From assembly GCA_013054445.1 (NCBI GenBank), contig JAAMPI010001371.1:1-15325 (forward strand): a stretch of DNA of 15,325 nucleotides, given 5' to 3'. A program made the translations under genes and the position numbers. The notes beneath the pieces were generated by a model. That model was not told the origin of the DNA. It ran no database searches and saw only the letters and a program-made list of their open reading frames with translations. The first letter of the stretch is position 1, and every line of letters begins with the position of its first letter. Below, piece after piece: positions 7,805 through 15,325 of the stretch. This stretch comes from Cudoniella acicularis. Taxonomy: Eukaryota; Ascomycota; Leotiomycetes; Helotiales; Helotiaceae.

Positions 7805-10219
7805 ATGGCAGTAAAAGCACCCACACCAACACCAACTCCCACAACACAAGTCTTATCGAAATCCTCGCCTTCTTTATATCAGCTAGAAGAAAGAATTACC
7901 AACACATCCTTATCATCAACTTCCTCGAAACCGAAAAAGAGAAGAAAAGCATTATTAAACCTTGCCAAAAAAATCACAAAGAGGATGAACGTTGCACGAC
8001 ATAATCAGCAATTCGCAAGCAAGCGATCAGGCTCAAGCACCAAAACCCTCCCCTCAAGCTGCCAGGAAAAAGGCTCCACTTCCTCTGTCTCTGAGAAAAT
8101 CATTGGCTGGCTTCCTTTCGGTTCTTCTTCGGCCCCTTCTCCCGCTTTGATTAAAAGCAAGACAGAGGCAGAAGGTTGGTTAATGCCAATGGTGGGAAGG
8201 AGTAGACCTAGCTCGCCGAGTGGGCCGTGTGGAAGATGTGGCCTAGGCCCCGGAGAGGTCAGCAGGAGAAGACATGCGAATCTTTGTCCTGGTCTTAGTC
8301 CCTGTGACGAGGAAGATTCCGAGACCGTTGGACATAGAAAGAAACTCACAGAGGGAAAGAAAACCAGAGAGGAAAAAGGAAAGGGAAAAGAGAAGAAAAC
8401 CATCGCAGCTACAGCGGCTTCGACACCGAATCTCCTCGCTGGTCTGAGATTTCGACACGACGAAGCTGTGATTGGGAGAGCAGGAAAAATGATTTCACAT
8501 TCACAGTCTGAGTCTGATGACTCAAACAAACAGAGTCCGAAGTCCAAGGGCAGGAAGAAGAAGAGTAGATGGCCGAATGTTTCGCTCTCGTTTTTCGGAG
8601 GTGGAAATCAGTCTGATGGAAATATCGGCTTAGATGTGAAGGATAAGGAGTTTATTGATTGCAAATCTGAGTCTGAGGAGAGCTTGGTGGTGGTGAAAGT
8701 GCAGGATTCCCCGGTTCACTCACCGACGCGTTTTTCTCAATCAGCGAGCTCGAGTCAAGAGAGAGAGGGCAGTTCGAAAAGCAAGAGACGACGCGATAAG
8801 TTGGATTTGAGAGTAAGGATTCCAGAGAAACCAAGGAATCTGCCAACTTTGATCAGAGGTTGCGGCGGCGATAGCGAGAGTGACAAGGCTCCTTCGAGGA
8901 AGAGCTCATGCGAGAAGCAGGTTGTTGTGTTGCAGGGTTCTGAAGTTCAATTATCGCGACCGACAACGGCTCCAATCTTCATCTCAATGGTTGGCAGCTT
9001 TCTGAAGGAGGCACTGGCTGACGCAATAGAAGAACCGAACGTATATATTCCTGACATGGAACATTATGACCCAATAGGGACTCCTGGAGCGATGCCTTTG
9101 CCTCCAACTCCACCGCCTTATTGGTGTTGCCCAGTACCTAGCGCCCAGGAAAATTTCTTTGCAGATATGCAAGGTCCGCCTCTTGGTTCCTCGCTGGAGG
9201 CCGTATTGAATGCCGAGAGGAGAAGAACTAGTGAGGCCAGCTTGCATTCGACCCCTTATCCTTCACTTGAAAGCTCTCCGAGCGGAAGTTGGGAAATCCT
9301 TCCATCAATTTCTAGTTCACTGAGCGATAGTTGGGAGAAGCTTTCTGCGATAGACTTATCACCACCATTACGGGTCCCGAAGTCTATCCATAGCAGTGAA
9401 AAAAGCTGGAAGAAACCAAGTTCTTTAACCAAGCATTTACCTTCACTCAATAGCGTAATGGATTTCGTCTCGGTTTTAGAAAGCAAGCCTATTCTCTGCC
9501 CGAAGCCTCAAAAAGCCACACCATGTCCGCAAAATCTACCGACACCGCCATCTTCGCCTGAATCACTTAGTAGCTGGGTTATGTGCGAGAGGGTGCCACT
9601 TTCTCCTCCTCCTATCGGGCTAGGGTGGGTTAACATTGAGAGAAAGAAGCGCAAATCACAAAAAAATCAGCCAGGTGGCGGAACGGAAGGTAGCTGTTTT
9701 GTGGCTGTCAAAACCCAAATGGCTAGTGGAGTCAATGAACTATCGAATTTTCCAAGGGCCCAAGAAGTTCACATACGTGGAGGCGGTAAGGAAAAGGCCG
9801 TCAGCTTGTTTGGAGTGAGAAAGATTAAAGGAGATCCGGAATTGGGAAAGAAAATTCTTGATCAGCCACTTGGAATCATGGATTGGTATTTTGTGGGCGG
9901 AAATGGTGGTGCTAAGACGTGGAGAGAGTTCAACAAGAAGATAAAGGCAAGAGTGGACAAGGGGAAGCAGATTGAGAGAAAGAAGGAAGAAAGAAAAGCG
10001 GCGAAGGCTAAGGAGAAGGCTGAGAAAGAGCAGAGTGGTGGTGGATGTGTGGACAAGTTGAAGGGGCTGTTCGGGAAAGGGAAGGGTAAATTTGGTGCTA
10101 AGAACGAGACTACTGGGAAAGCTGAAGGTGCTAAGAATGAGAATGCTGGAGAAGGGCAGGGTGCTGAGAATAAGAAAGCTGGCGAAGGCGGGGGTGGTGC
10201 TGAAGGGGTGTCGAGTTGA
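7805..10219 (+). CDS. Unrecognised 804-aa low-complexity protein, probably disordered
   Basis: A single uninterrupted 804-codon frame starts at an ATG with a good context (TCCATGG). I recognise no catalytic or membrane domain. In order: a Thr/Pro-rich N-terminus; a basic stretch at about 43-61 (KPKKRRKALLNLAKKITKRM) that could be a nuclear signal or amphipathic helix; a Cys/His cluster C142-x2-C145-x11-H157-x3-C161-x5-C167; a Lys/Glu run at about 178-198; Ser-rich acidic/basic blocks; Pro-rich PLPPTPPPYW near 430; a Trp-motif region (WEIL 496, WEKL 510, WVNI 608, WYFV 694); a charged Lys/Glu coiled-coil-like stretch at about 710-745; and a C-terminal 3 x 11-residue repeat. Length, an intact frame and a start context argue for a real gene. 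The role is unknown; a scaffold or regulatory protein would fit but is only a guess. Antisense frames here are shadows. Confidence 0.8.
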   Translation: MAVKAPTPTPTPTTQVLSKSSPSLYQLEERITNTSLSSTSSKPKKRRKALLNLAKKITKRMNVARHNQQFASKRSGSSTKTLPSSCQEKGSTSSVSEKIIGWLPFGSSSAPSPALIKSKTEAEGWLMPMVGRSRPSSPSGPCGRCGLGPGEVSRRRHANLCPGLSPCDEEDSETVGHRKKLTEGKKTREEKGKGKEKKTIAATAASTPNLLAGLRFRHDEAVIGRAGKMISHSQSESDDSNKQSPKSKGRKKKSRWPNVSLSFFGGGNQSDGNIGLDVKDKEFIDCKSESEESLVVVKVQDSPVHSPTRFSQSASSSQEREGSSKSKRRRDKLDLRVRIPEKPRNLPTLIRGCGGDSESDKAPSRKSSCEKQVVVLQGSEVQLSRPTTAPIFISMVGSFLKEALADAIEEPNVYIPDMEHYDPIGTPGAMPLPPTPPPYWCCPVPSAQENFFADMQGPPLGSSLEAVLNAERRRTSEASLHSTPYPSLESSPSGSWEILPSISSSLSDSWEKLSAIDLSPPLRVPKSIHSSEKSWKKPSSLTKHLPSLNSVMDFVSVLESKPILCPKPQKATPCPQNLPTPPSSPESLSSWVMCERVPLSPPPIGLGWVNIERKKRKSQKNQPGGGTEGSCFVAVKTQMASGVNELSNFPRAQEVHIRGGGKEKAVSLFGVRKIKGDPELGKKILDQPLGIMDWYFVGGNGGAKTWREFNKKIKARVDKGKQIERKKEERKAAKAKEKAEKEQSGGGCVDKLKGLFGKGKGKFGAKNETTGKAEGAKNENAGEGQGAENKKAGEGGGGAEGVSS
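10094..10192 (+). repeat. 33-bp tandem repeat (three copies) coding 11-aa units
   Basis: Residues 764-796 of the 804-aa protein are three tandem units: GAKNETTGKAE, GAKNENAGEGQ and GAENKKAGEGG. The DNA units are 33 bp and diverged, so the array is not a recent expansion, but copy number could vary between strains. Confidence 0.75.
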
Positions 10220-10725
10220 ATGGGTGGTGTTCCGGTGTAACAATATTGCGAGATTCAGAAATGTACTCGGGCTCCTGGACATTAAAAAGTAACGATGGTT
10301 GATGCGTGGATTAAGAGAAATCAATAGCGACGATGTAGCTGAAACAAATGAGATCGCTGTTGTCGGTGTCGAGGTGCTGACTGCCCTGTTTAAGGGGTCC
10401 TGCGCTGATAAGTTGTGATCGTGAACACAAAATCGTCAAGAAAGAATTTCGGGTGACTCATAAGAGCTTCAAACTATATAACTCATTTGTAATCAATTGC
10501 ATCGTAATCGAACCAAATACGCGCATCGCGATGTCAAATGTCGATGCACTCTTCCAGTCTGTGTCAGAAGGAAGGAAAATATTGCAGTGGGTTGGCTGCA
10601 GTGATCAGTGCGTTAAACACTGGGATCGCTTAGGGCACTCCTCAGTGGTGCAAGCCTGAGGCGGCGCACTAAATACCCCGCGGCAAAGCTCCACGCTTAG
10701 TAAAACGTGCCACAAAGGCATCCAC
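10220..10725. other. Intergenic, no gene seen
   Basis: Region downstream of the 804-aa gene. No recognisable ORF: the 68-codon frame at 10453-10659 starts with GTG and has no known similarity. Around 10580-10700 the sequence becomes more G/C-rich with short imperfect inverted repeats (CAGTG/CACTG pairs, CCTCAG/CTGAGG), perhaps another decayed element. Confidence 0.45.
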
Positions 10726-10859
10726 ACAACACTTCAAATATCTACGAATTTAAAATATTCCCTAAATAGCTAAAATAAACAAAGAGGTAGTTAAAATCTT
10801 ATATATTTCTTTATTTTAGCATCTCATAAAAGCAAATAGATGATTCTTTGAAGTGTTGT
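10726..10859. mobile_element. MITE-like 134-bp foldback element
   Basis: A perfect 13-bp terminal inverted repeat (ACAACACTTCAAA at 10726-10738, TTTGAAGTGTTGT at 10847-10859) encloses an A/T-rich core. Within it is a second perfect 11-bp inverted repeat (GCTAAAATAAA at 10769-10779, TTTATTTTAGC at 10810-10820). The whole can fold into a long hairpin and has no coding capacity. Flanks TCCAC and AGGCG show no target-site duplication, so the insertion is old or the true ends lie slightly further out. I do not recognise the family. Confidence 0.65.
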
Positions 10860-12039
10860 AGGCGAATTTTCAATGCAAACTACCGAACAGTTGAAAATAA
10901 GAGGGAGGGCATTACTTCGCACTGATAGGTCAAGAAAGGGTGAGTAGGGCAAAATACCTGGGGCATGAACTTCACAATTTTTACAATTTACCTATATTTT
11001 TATCATTAATCCTGGTTCTTTCCTTCACGATTATCGCCCTGGATCATTGCAATAGTAGCGTGATACTTCGTTTCAGTGTATTTAACCTAAATTCTCGTGC
11101 TCGCCAAGCCTAAAATCGCCCCTCGCCGCTGTACTCCCCCTTGTCACACCCACATTCCCCCATTTTCACCTACCAAACTCATCGGTCAAATAAAACTACC
11201 CCTCATTTGACTTCAAATCAAGTCACGGGAGCAGCAAGGCTAAGGTTTAGATCCAAGAAAGGAAGGTCCGGGTTTATTTCCCCCGGCATTAAACCCTCAG
11301 AACCTGTTTATTTTGAGATCTCAAGAATTGGAGACTCCGATGCCAAGGGAGAGTTTCCAGCTTTGGTATCTTATATTCGCGCTTGAGACAGCAACGAACA
11401 ATTTATCTGATTTTATTCTTAACTTATATCGTAATAATACTTTTGGAATTTTGAAAAAAATGAGTAAGTCTTTCAAGTAACGTTACTTGGTCTTCCAAAG
11501 ACGATCATCGCGCCAGGGACCACATGATGAGTGGATTTGTGAGATAGGATATGCCTCCGATGCTCTTCTGCACGATAATCTCGCCCCGCAACAATGTTTC
11601 CCGAATTCTAATCGCAAACACAACACTAACCCAACATTTTGGACCATGTTAACACCAAGGAATCATGGATAAACTAATTGCTCGCGATTGGTTCGAAGAT
11701 TCCCGGCAACGACCTTCCGGATTGTCGCTCAGCGGGGATGCGAACAACTTATATCCAAACGAATTCCTATTCTGCAATGCGATATTTTTGTCTTTCTCTT
11801 GCCAATGGCTGAAATTATACGCTATATGTGTTGAGGTTGCGGAATTCATGGTATTAGTCCTGCGTCTTGAAATTGTCAATCTCGACGATTTTATATGAAC
11901 ACTTAATTTCGACGAGAAGTACTCGCACAAGGAGAGATAGTTACAATTTTAATCAACTAGGTAGGTGAGTTATCGCTGTATTGATAGTTTAAAATTGACT
12001 TTGAGAAGCACCTGCCCAGAAACAGCCAATTCTGCAACC
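10860..12039. other. Intergenic / upstream region of the OPT gene
   Basis: No recognisable gene on either strand. Forward open frames at 11141-11386 (81 codons) and 11665-11898 (77 codons) start with ATG but match nothing I know. The G/C-richer block around 11090-11380 and the 11690-11740 stretch may hold regulatory sites. A perfect palindrome lies at 11474-11489. A CCAAT sequence sits close to the OPT start near 12026-12030, and no TATA box is obvious near that start. Confidence 0.4.
11468..11502. promoter_or_regulatory. Perfect 16-bp palindrome within a longer inverted repeat
   Basis: CAAGTAACGTTACTTG (11474-11489) is a perfect palindrome centred on AACGTT. It is framed by GTCTTT (11468-11473) and AAAGAC (11497-11502), which are also complementary. 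It lies about 550 bases upstream of the OPT start codon. A binding site for a dimeric factor or a cruciform-forming repeat is possible; no known fungal factor site is claimed. Confidence 0.35.
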
Positions 12040-15000
12040 ATGGCTGAAAAGGCAGAAATCATCGACGACGAGGTCGCTCCCAACCCTTCAGGACCTGATC
12101 TGGAGAAAACCCCATATTCTGAGGCCACGCAGACCCAATTCGGCGATCAAATCAGCCATGAGATGCTTGAAGTATTAGCGCCTAACGGCGAGGGAGAATA
12201 TATCCTGGAAAAGATCAACAACATGACTGAGGAAGAAGCCATTGCAATCGTTCAGGAATCTGTCGTCTTTCATGCGGACGATTGGAACTTTGTAAGCTCG
12301 TTTTAACTTAATCTCATGTTTTCTTAGGAGTCGGGACCTTGACATGTGTCTGAGAATTTTCTTTCGATAAAACGGCTGTCCCTGTAACACTTTAAAGAGT
12401 ACACATTATGCAACTACGATATGTTATTACAAAGAAGAAAATATGTCCTAATACTTCCTTTCTTCAATTTGTGGTTTGGCGGTTTTTAAGTGTCGAGGGT
12501 GGTGCACGGGGGAGTTTTCCGCTAAAGTTGGAAGTCCACCAAAATGTCTCGCATATTGAGAGCTCAGTTTCAGCTTCTCAAAATCTCTTGGGACCATTTA
12601 CTGATTCATCCATAGCCATCTGAGATGAGAGAACGCATGACGCGGCTATTACAAGGAAGAAAACTCTACGGCGACTTTTACGACCGTGATTTGAGAATCG
12701 ATGCAACGATGATGAGATACTCCTCTCCCTATCCAGGAGTCCGAGCTGTTGCTGAGCCTCTAGATAATACGAAGGTTCCGGTTGAAACAATTCGGGCTTA
12801 CTTCCTAGGTATCGGCTGGGCGATCATTGGAACTTTTATGTCGACGTTTTTTAATAGTAGATTCCCGTCAATTGGTAAGTTTGAAACAGAAATTTCATTT
12901 GAGTGCTTTGCGGTTTTCTGCCTCTTATAATTCTAGTCCTTTCTTACCCAGAAAAGGCCTGGCTCAAGAGGGGCAGGTGATATCAAGTTTGTCGTCTGTA
13001 ATCAGTTCTAGCACTTCAGTCCTGCTGCTATTGTGAGACTCTCACTTCTAGCTGGTCTCAGGGTCTTCAACGAAACCTCGGCCTCAGCTACAAACTTCCC
13101 ACGGCTACGCTCGGAACTTTTCCTACTGCGACGAATTCTTCTGTTCAACTTGCTAACTTCAACCAAAGGCCTGGGTGGCTCAGTAATCCAAATTTTGCTA
13201 TACCCCTGCGCTAAATTCCTCGAACTGGTCCTTCCGGACTGGGGAGTAACTCTGTTTGGAACCCGTCACTCACTAAATCCTGGCCCATGGAATTTCAAAG
13301 AGCAGATGTTTGCTACCATTACGTACAACATTGCTATTTACACAACGAACAGTTACGGAATGATCCTAGTTCAAAAATCACCAGTGTTCTACGGAGACGG
13401 CTTTGTCACGTTCGGATACCAGTTGATGCTAACACTATTTGTTCAACTAATGGGTATGGGCTTTGCCGGCTACTTGAGGCGATTCAGTGTATATCCCGTC
13501 AAGGCACTATGGCCTACAGTTTTACCGACTATTGCCATGAATCGGGCTCTTACAAGAGCGGAACCGAGGGAAAATATACATGGTTGGACGATCTCGCGGT
13601 ATAAATTCTTTTATGTTGTGACGATCAGCATGTTCTTTTATTACTGGTTTCCAGGATACCTGTTCACGGCCCTGTCGACGTTCAACTGGATGACATGGAT
13701 CAGGTATGATTAAGCTTATTCTTATGCCAACTTTCTATTTTTTATACGGGGGTTGAGAGCCTGGGAGCTGTCTAGGGAGTTGATGTCTTTGGAGCCAAAA
13801 CAACTCCAGGCTCTGAGCCCCTTTATATCCTTTCTCGAATTTACAGTGCTAATTCATTGGGCAGCCCTACGAATGTCACTCTGGCAATTCTTACCGGATC
13901 CAGTCTGGGACTAGGTTTATTCAACCCGATTACGACATTTGACTGGAACGTCGCCACTTCCGCATACGCCGCTCTAGCTCGTCCCTTTTTTAGCACCTGC
14001 ACAGAGTACTGTGGCAGTATTCTCGGTGCCCTCATCATCCTCGGAATATTCTATTCAAACATGTACAACACAGCATATCTCCCTATAAACTCATCCGCGG
14101 CATTCGCCAACGACGGAACCTCTTACCAAGTCCAGAAAATCGTCGTAAACGGCACCCTTGACGAAACACTTTATCAGAATTACTCGCCCCCTTTTTATTC
14201 CGCCGGTTATATTCTAACAGTCGGGGCGAACTTTGCTTTTTACCCCGTCTACTTCCTCTATATTATGGTCAATCAATGGACCACCGTATCCACGGCATAT
14301 ATAAATTTCTATAAGGGATTACGACACGGAAGAGGCAATTATGAAGGAGCGATGGATATTCACAGCAGGTTGATGTCAAAGTACAAGGAGGTTCCTGATT
14401 GGTGGTTTCTCCTAATTCTCCTGAGCGCTATTGTCGTCTCGATTGTTTTCCTGGAAATCTTCCCCCTTAATACCCCGGTCTGGCTCACGTTCTTGCTCAT
14501 CATCATAAATCTCATCTTTGCTGTTCCACTCTCGTTTCTCTCCGCAACCACGGGCACGAATTTAGCATTGGGATCTTTGATCCAGGTTATTACCGGCTTC
14601 ATCCTACCTAATAACCCCAACGCCTTTTTATATGCGCAGACTTTGGGCTCCTGGGCTCTTGCCGGCTATGGAGACAACTACGTACAAGACCAAAAAATGG
14701 CTCACTATTGCAAAATCGCCCCCAGAGCAGTATTCAGAAGCCAGATCGGTACCATCATTATCACTTGTTTCGTGGCAGTCGGCACACAAGATTTCATCCT
14801 CACCAGCGTTCAAGGCCTCTGCACTCCCCATCAACCAAGCAGATTTACCTGCGCCAACGACGGCTTTCCACTGTATGCCAGTTCACTGATGTGGGGTCTT
14901 CTCGGTTCTGACCGCATGTTCAACTCGCTGTATCCGCTCTTCAAATGGTGTTTCTTGATTGGTCTGGGCATCGCAGTTGTCTTTTTAACGGGTCAAGGCT

Positions 15001-15325
15001 ACGGAGCGAAATACGGACCTGGAATTAGGGAAAAGTTGCGCTTGAAGCTTAAACCGCGAACTTTTGAGATTTTAGACAGAACGCTCTTCCCATTCATCGC
15101 CTCACTTCTCTGGCTAAATCCGATCCTCATCATTCAAGGAGTGCAGCACTGGGCACCTTCCAACTTATCCTACAAAACGCCTGGAATGATCTTGTCGTTT
15201 ATCTTCATGTATTGGCTACCACGGAATCGACTGGCGTGGTGGGAGAAGTACAATTATGTATTATCGGCGGCGTTGACAGCTGGGGTGGCGATTAGTGGTT
15301 TGGTGCAGTTTTTTGCTATTGGGTA
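12040..15325 (+). CDS. OPT-family oligopeptide transporter, four exons, truncated by window end
   Basis: Exons are 12040-12291, 12616-12874, 13169-13703 and 13865-15325+, giving 835 residues before the window ends; family length (about 850-900) suggests some tens of residues are missing. The start is the ATG at 12040 in a strong context (CAACCATGG). After a hydrophilic N-terminus (acidic, then FHADDWNF and a PSEMRERM helix) comes the OPT signature SPYPGVRAV (from 121) with PVETIRAY, then many membrane segments. The NPG motif is at 207-209 (HSLNPGPWNFKEQ), GYLRRFSVYP follows, and KIAPR at 632-636 replaces the usual KIPPR. The family moves short peptides (and in some members glutathione or metal chelates) with protons across the plasma membrane; the substrate cannot be read from sequence. 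No frameshift or stop is seen in any exon. Splice sites were chosen by homology and branch sites. Confidence 0.93.
12292..12615 (+). other. OPT intron 1 (324 bp, phase 0)
   Basis: GTAAGC donor after ..HADDWNF, CTGAT branch site at 12601-12605 and TAG acceptor at 12613-12615. It joins to PSEMRERMTRLL, which continues the family alignment I recall. This is unusually long for a fungal intron. A short-intron-like CTTAG at about 12324-12328, 37 bases after the donor, might be a relic acceptor. Confidence 0.8.
12875..13168 (+). other. OPT intron 2 (294 bp, phase 1) with duplicated 3' splice junction
   Basis: GTAAGT donor after ..NSRFPSI, CTAAC branch site at 13153-13157 and AAAG acceptor ending at 13168, giving GLGGSVIQILLYP. 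The exon-junction sequence AAAGGCCTGG occurs at both 12953-12962 and 13165-13174. The upstream copy would end an 82-bp intron but leads to a TGA at 13034-13036. Confidence 0.8.
12953..12962 (+). repeat. 10-bp direct repeat, upstream copy of the splice junction
   Basis: AAAGGCCTGG is identical to 13165-13174, which spans the working intron 2 acceptor. A plausible branch site (CTTAC, 12943-12947) precedes it. It may be the original acceptor, left behind by an insertion. Confidence 0.55.
13704..13864 (+). other. OPT intron 3 (161 bp, phase 2)
   Basis: GTATGA donor after ..NWMTWI, CTAAT branch site at 13849-13853 and GCAG acceptor at 13861-13864. It yields WISPTNVTLAILTGS, matching the family better than the alternative TTACAG acceptor at 13846, which would add six residues (SANSLG) in frame. 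Confidence 0.75.
13747..13821. mobile_element. 75-bp foldback insert in OPT intron 3
   Basis: The outer arms GGGGTTGAGAGCCT and AGGCTCTGAGCCCC pair with one mismatch and one wobble. An inner pair, GGAGTTG and CAACTCC, adds a second stem. The hairpin is flanked on both sides by TTTATA (13741-13746 and 13822-13827), which looks like a target-site duplication. Without it the intron would be about 80 bp, a normal fungal size. It is non-coding. Confidence 0.55.

Noticed and set aside
8005..8547. 180-codon open frame on the minus strand inside the 804-aa gene
   Set aside because: Mirror of low-complexity Ser/Lys/Glu coding sequence on the plus strand; its composition (Phe/Ser/Leu runs) is what antisense of such codons gives, and no family is recognisable.
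9740..10324. 194-codon open frame on the minus strand overlapping the end of the 804-aa gene
   Set aside because: Antisense of Lys/Glu-rich codons produces long Leu/Ser/Phe frames without stops; no promoter or domain supports it.
11965..12039. Upstream extension of the OPT first exon
   Set aside because: It would need a GTG start; the ATG at 12040 has an excellent context and gives a typical hydrophilic OPT N-terminus.
12334..12597. GGGACC repeated near both ends of OPT intron 1 as a possible target duplication
   Set aside because: Only six bases match and no terminal repeats accompany them, so chance is likely.

Overview
The window reads as a filamentous ascomycete (Pezizomycotina) chromosome. 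Coding regions are interrupted by short GT..AG introns with CTRAY-like branch sites. One gene encodes a HET-domain protein, a family largely confined to these fungi. The degraded transposons carry tryptophan-to-stop changes of the kind left by repeat-induced point mutation (RIP). Similarity of the transporter to what I recall of Leotiomycete proteins makes that class plausible, but this is an inference from memory.

Layout. 1-2820 is gene-poor with no recognisable coding gene. 2830-4200 is a nested transposon graveyard: a minus-strand pogo-type transposase pseudogene (HTH, CENP-B-like and start of DDE domains, several stops), split by a 243-bp TGTCACG..CGTGACA element that looks like a solo LTR. 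Its 5' flank is interrupted by a 146-bp 5'-truncated LINE fragment with a (TTGA)n tail and a perfect 15-bp target-site duplication. 4427-6507 is a three-exon gene for a 650-aa HET-domain (heterokaryon incompatibility) protein. 6610-6950 holds an 82-bp foldback and degenerate GCGCCAGC-type repeats related to the pogo terminus on the other side of the HET gene. 7805-10219 is an intronless gene for an 804-aa, largely disordered, unrecognised protein with several W-x-x-L/I/V motifs and a C-terminal 3 x 11-residue repeat. 10726-10859 is a MITE-like foldback. 12040 to the window end is a four-exon OPT-family oligopeptide transporter, cut off by the window after 835 residues.

There is no sign that the three genes form a pathway. 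The HET gene lies in a transposon-rich pocket, as is common for fungal non-self recognition genes; the OPT transporter looks like a normal conserved gene. All three visible OPT introns are long (324, 294 and 161 bp). Two of them carry footprints of small insertions: a 10-bp duplication spanning the 3' splice site of intron 2, and a 75-bp foldback flanked by TTTATA in intron 3. These are the most unusual signals in the window. No tRNA, rRNA or CRISPR was found. No coherent new multi-gene system was found.
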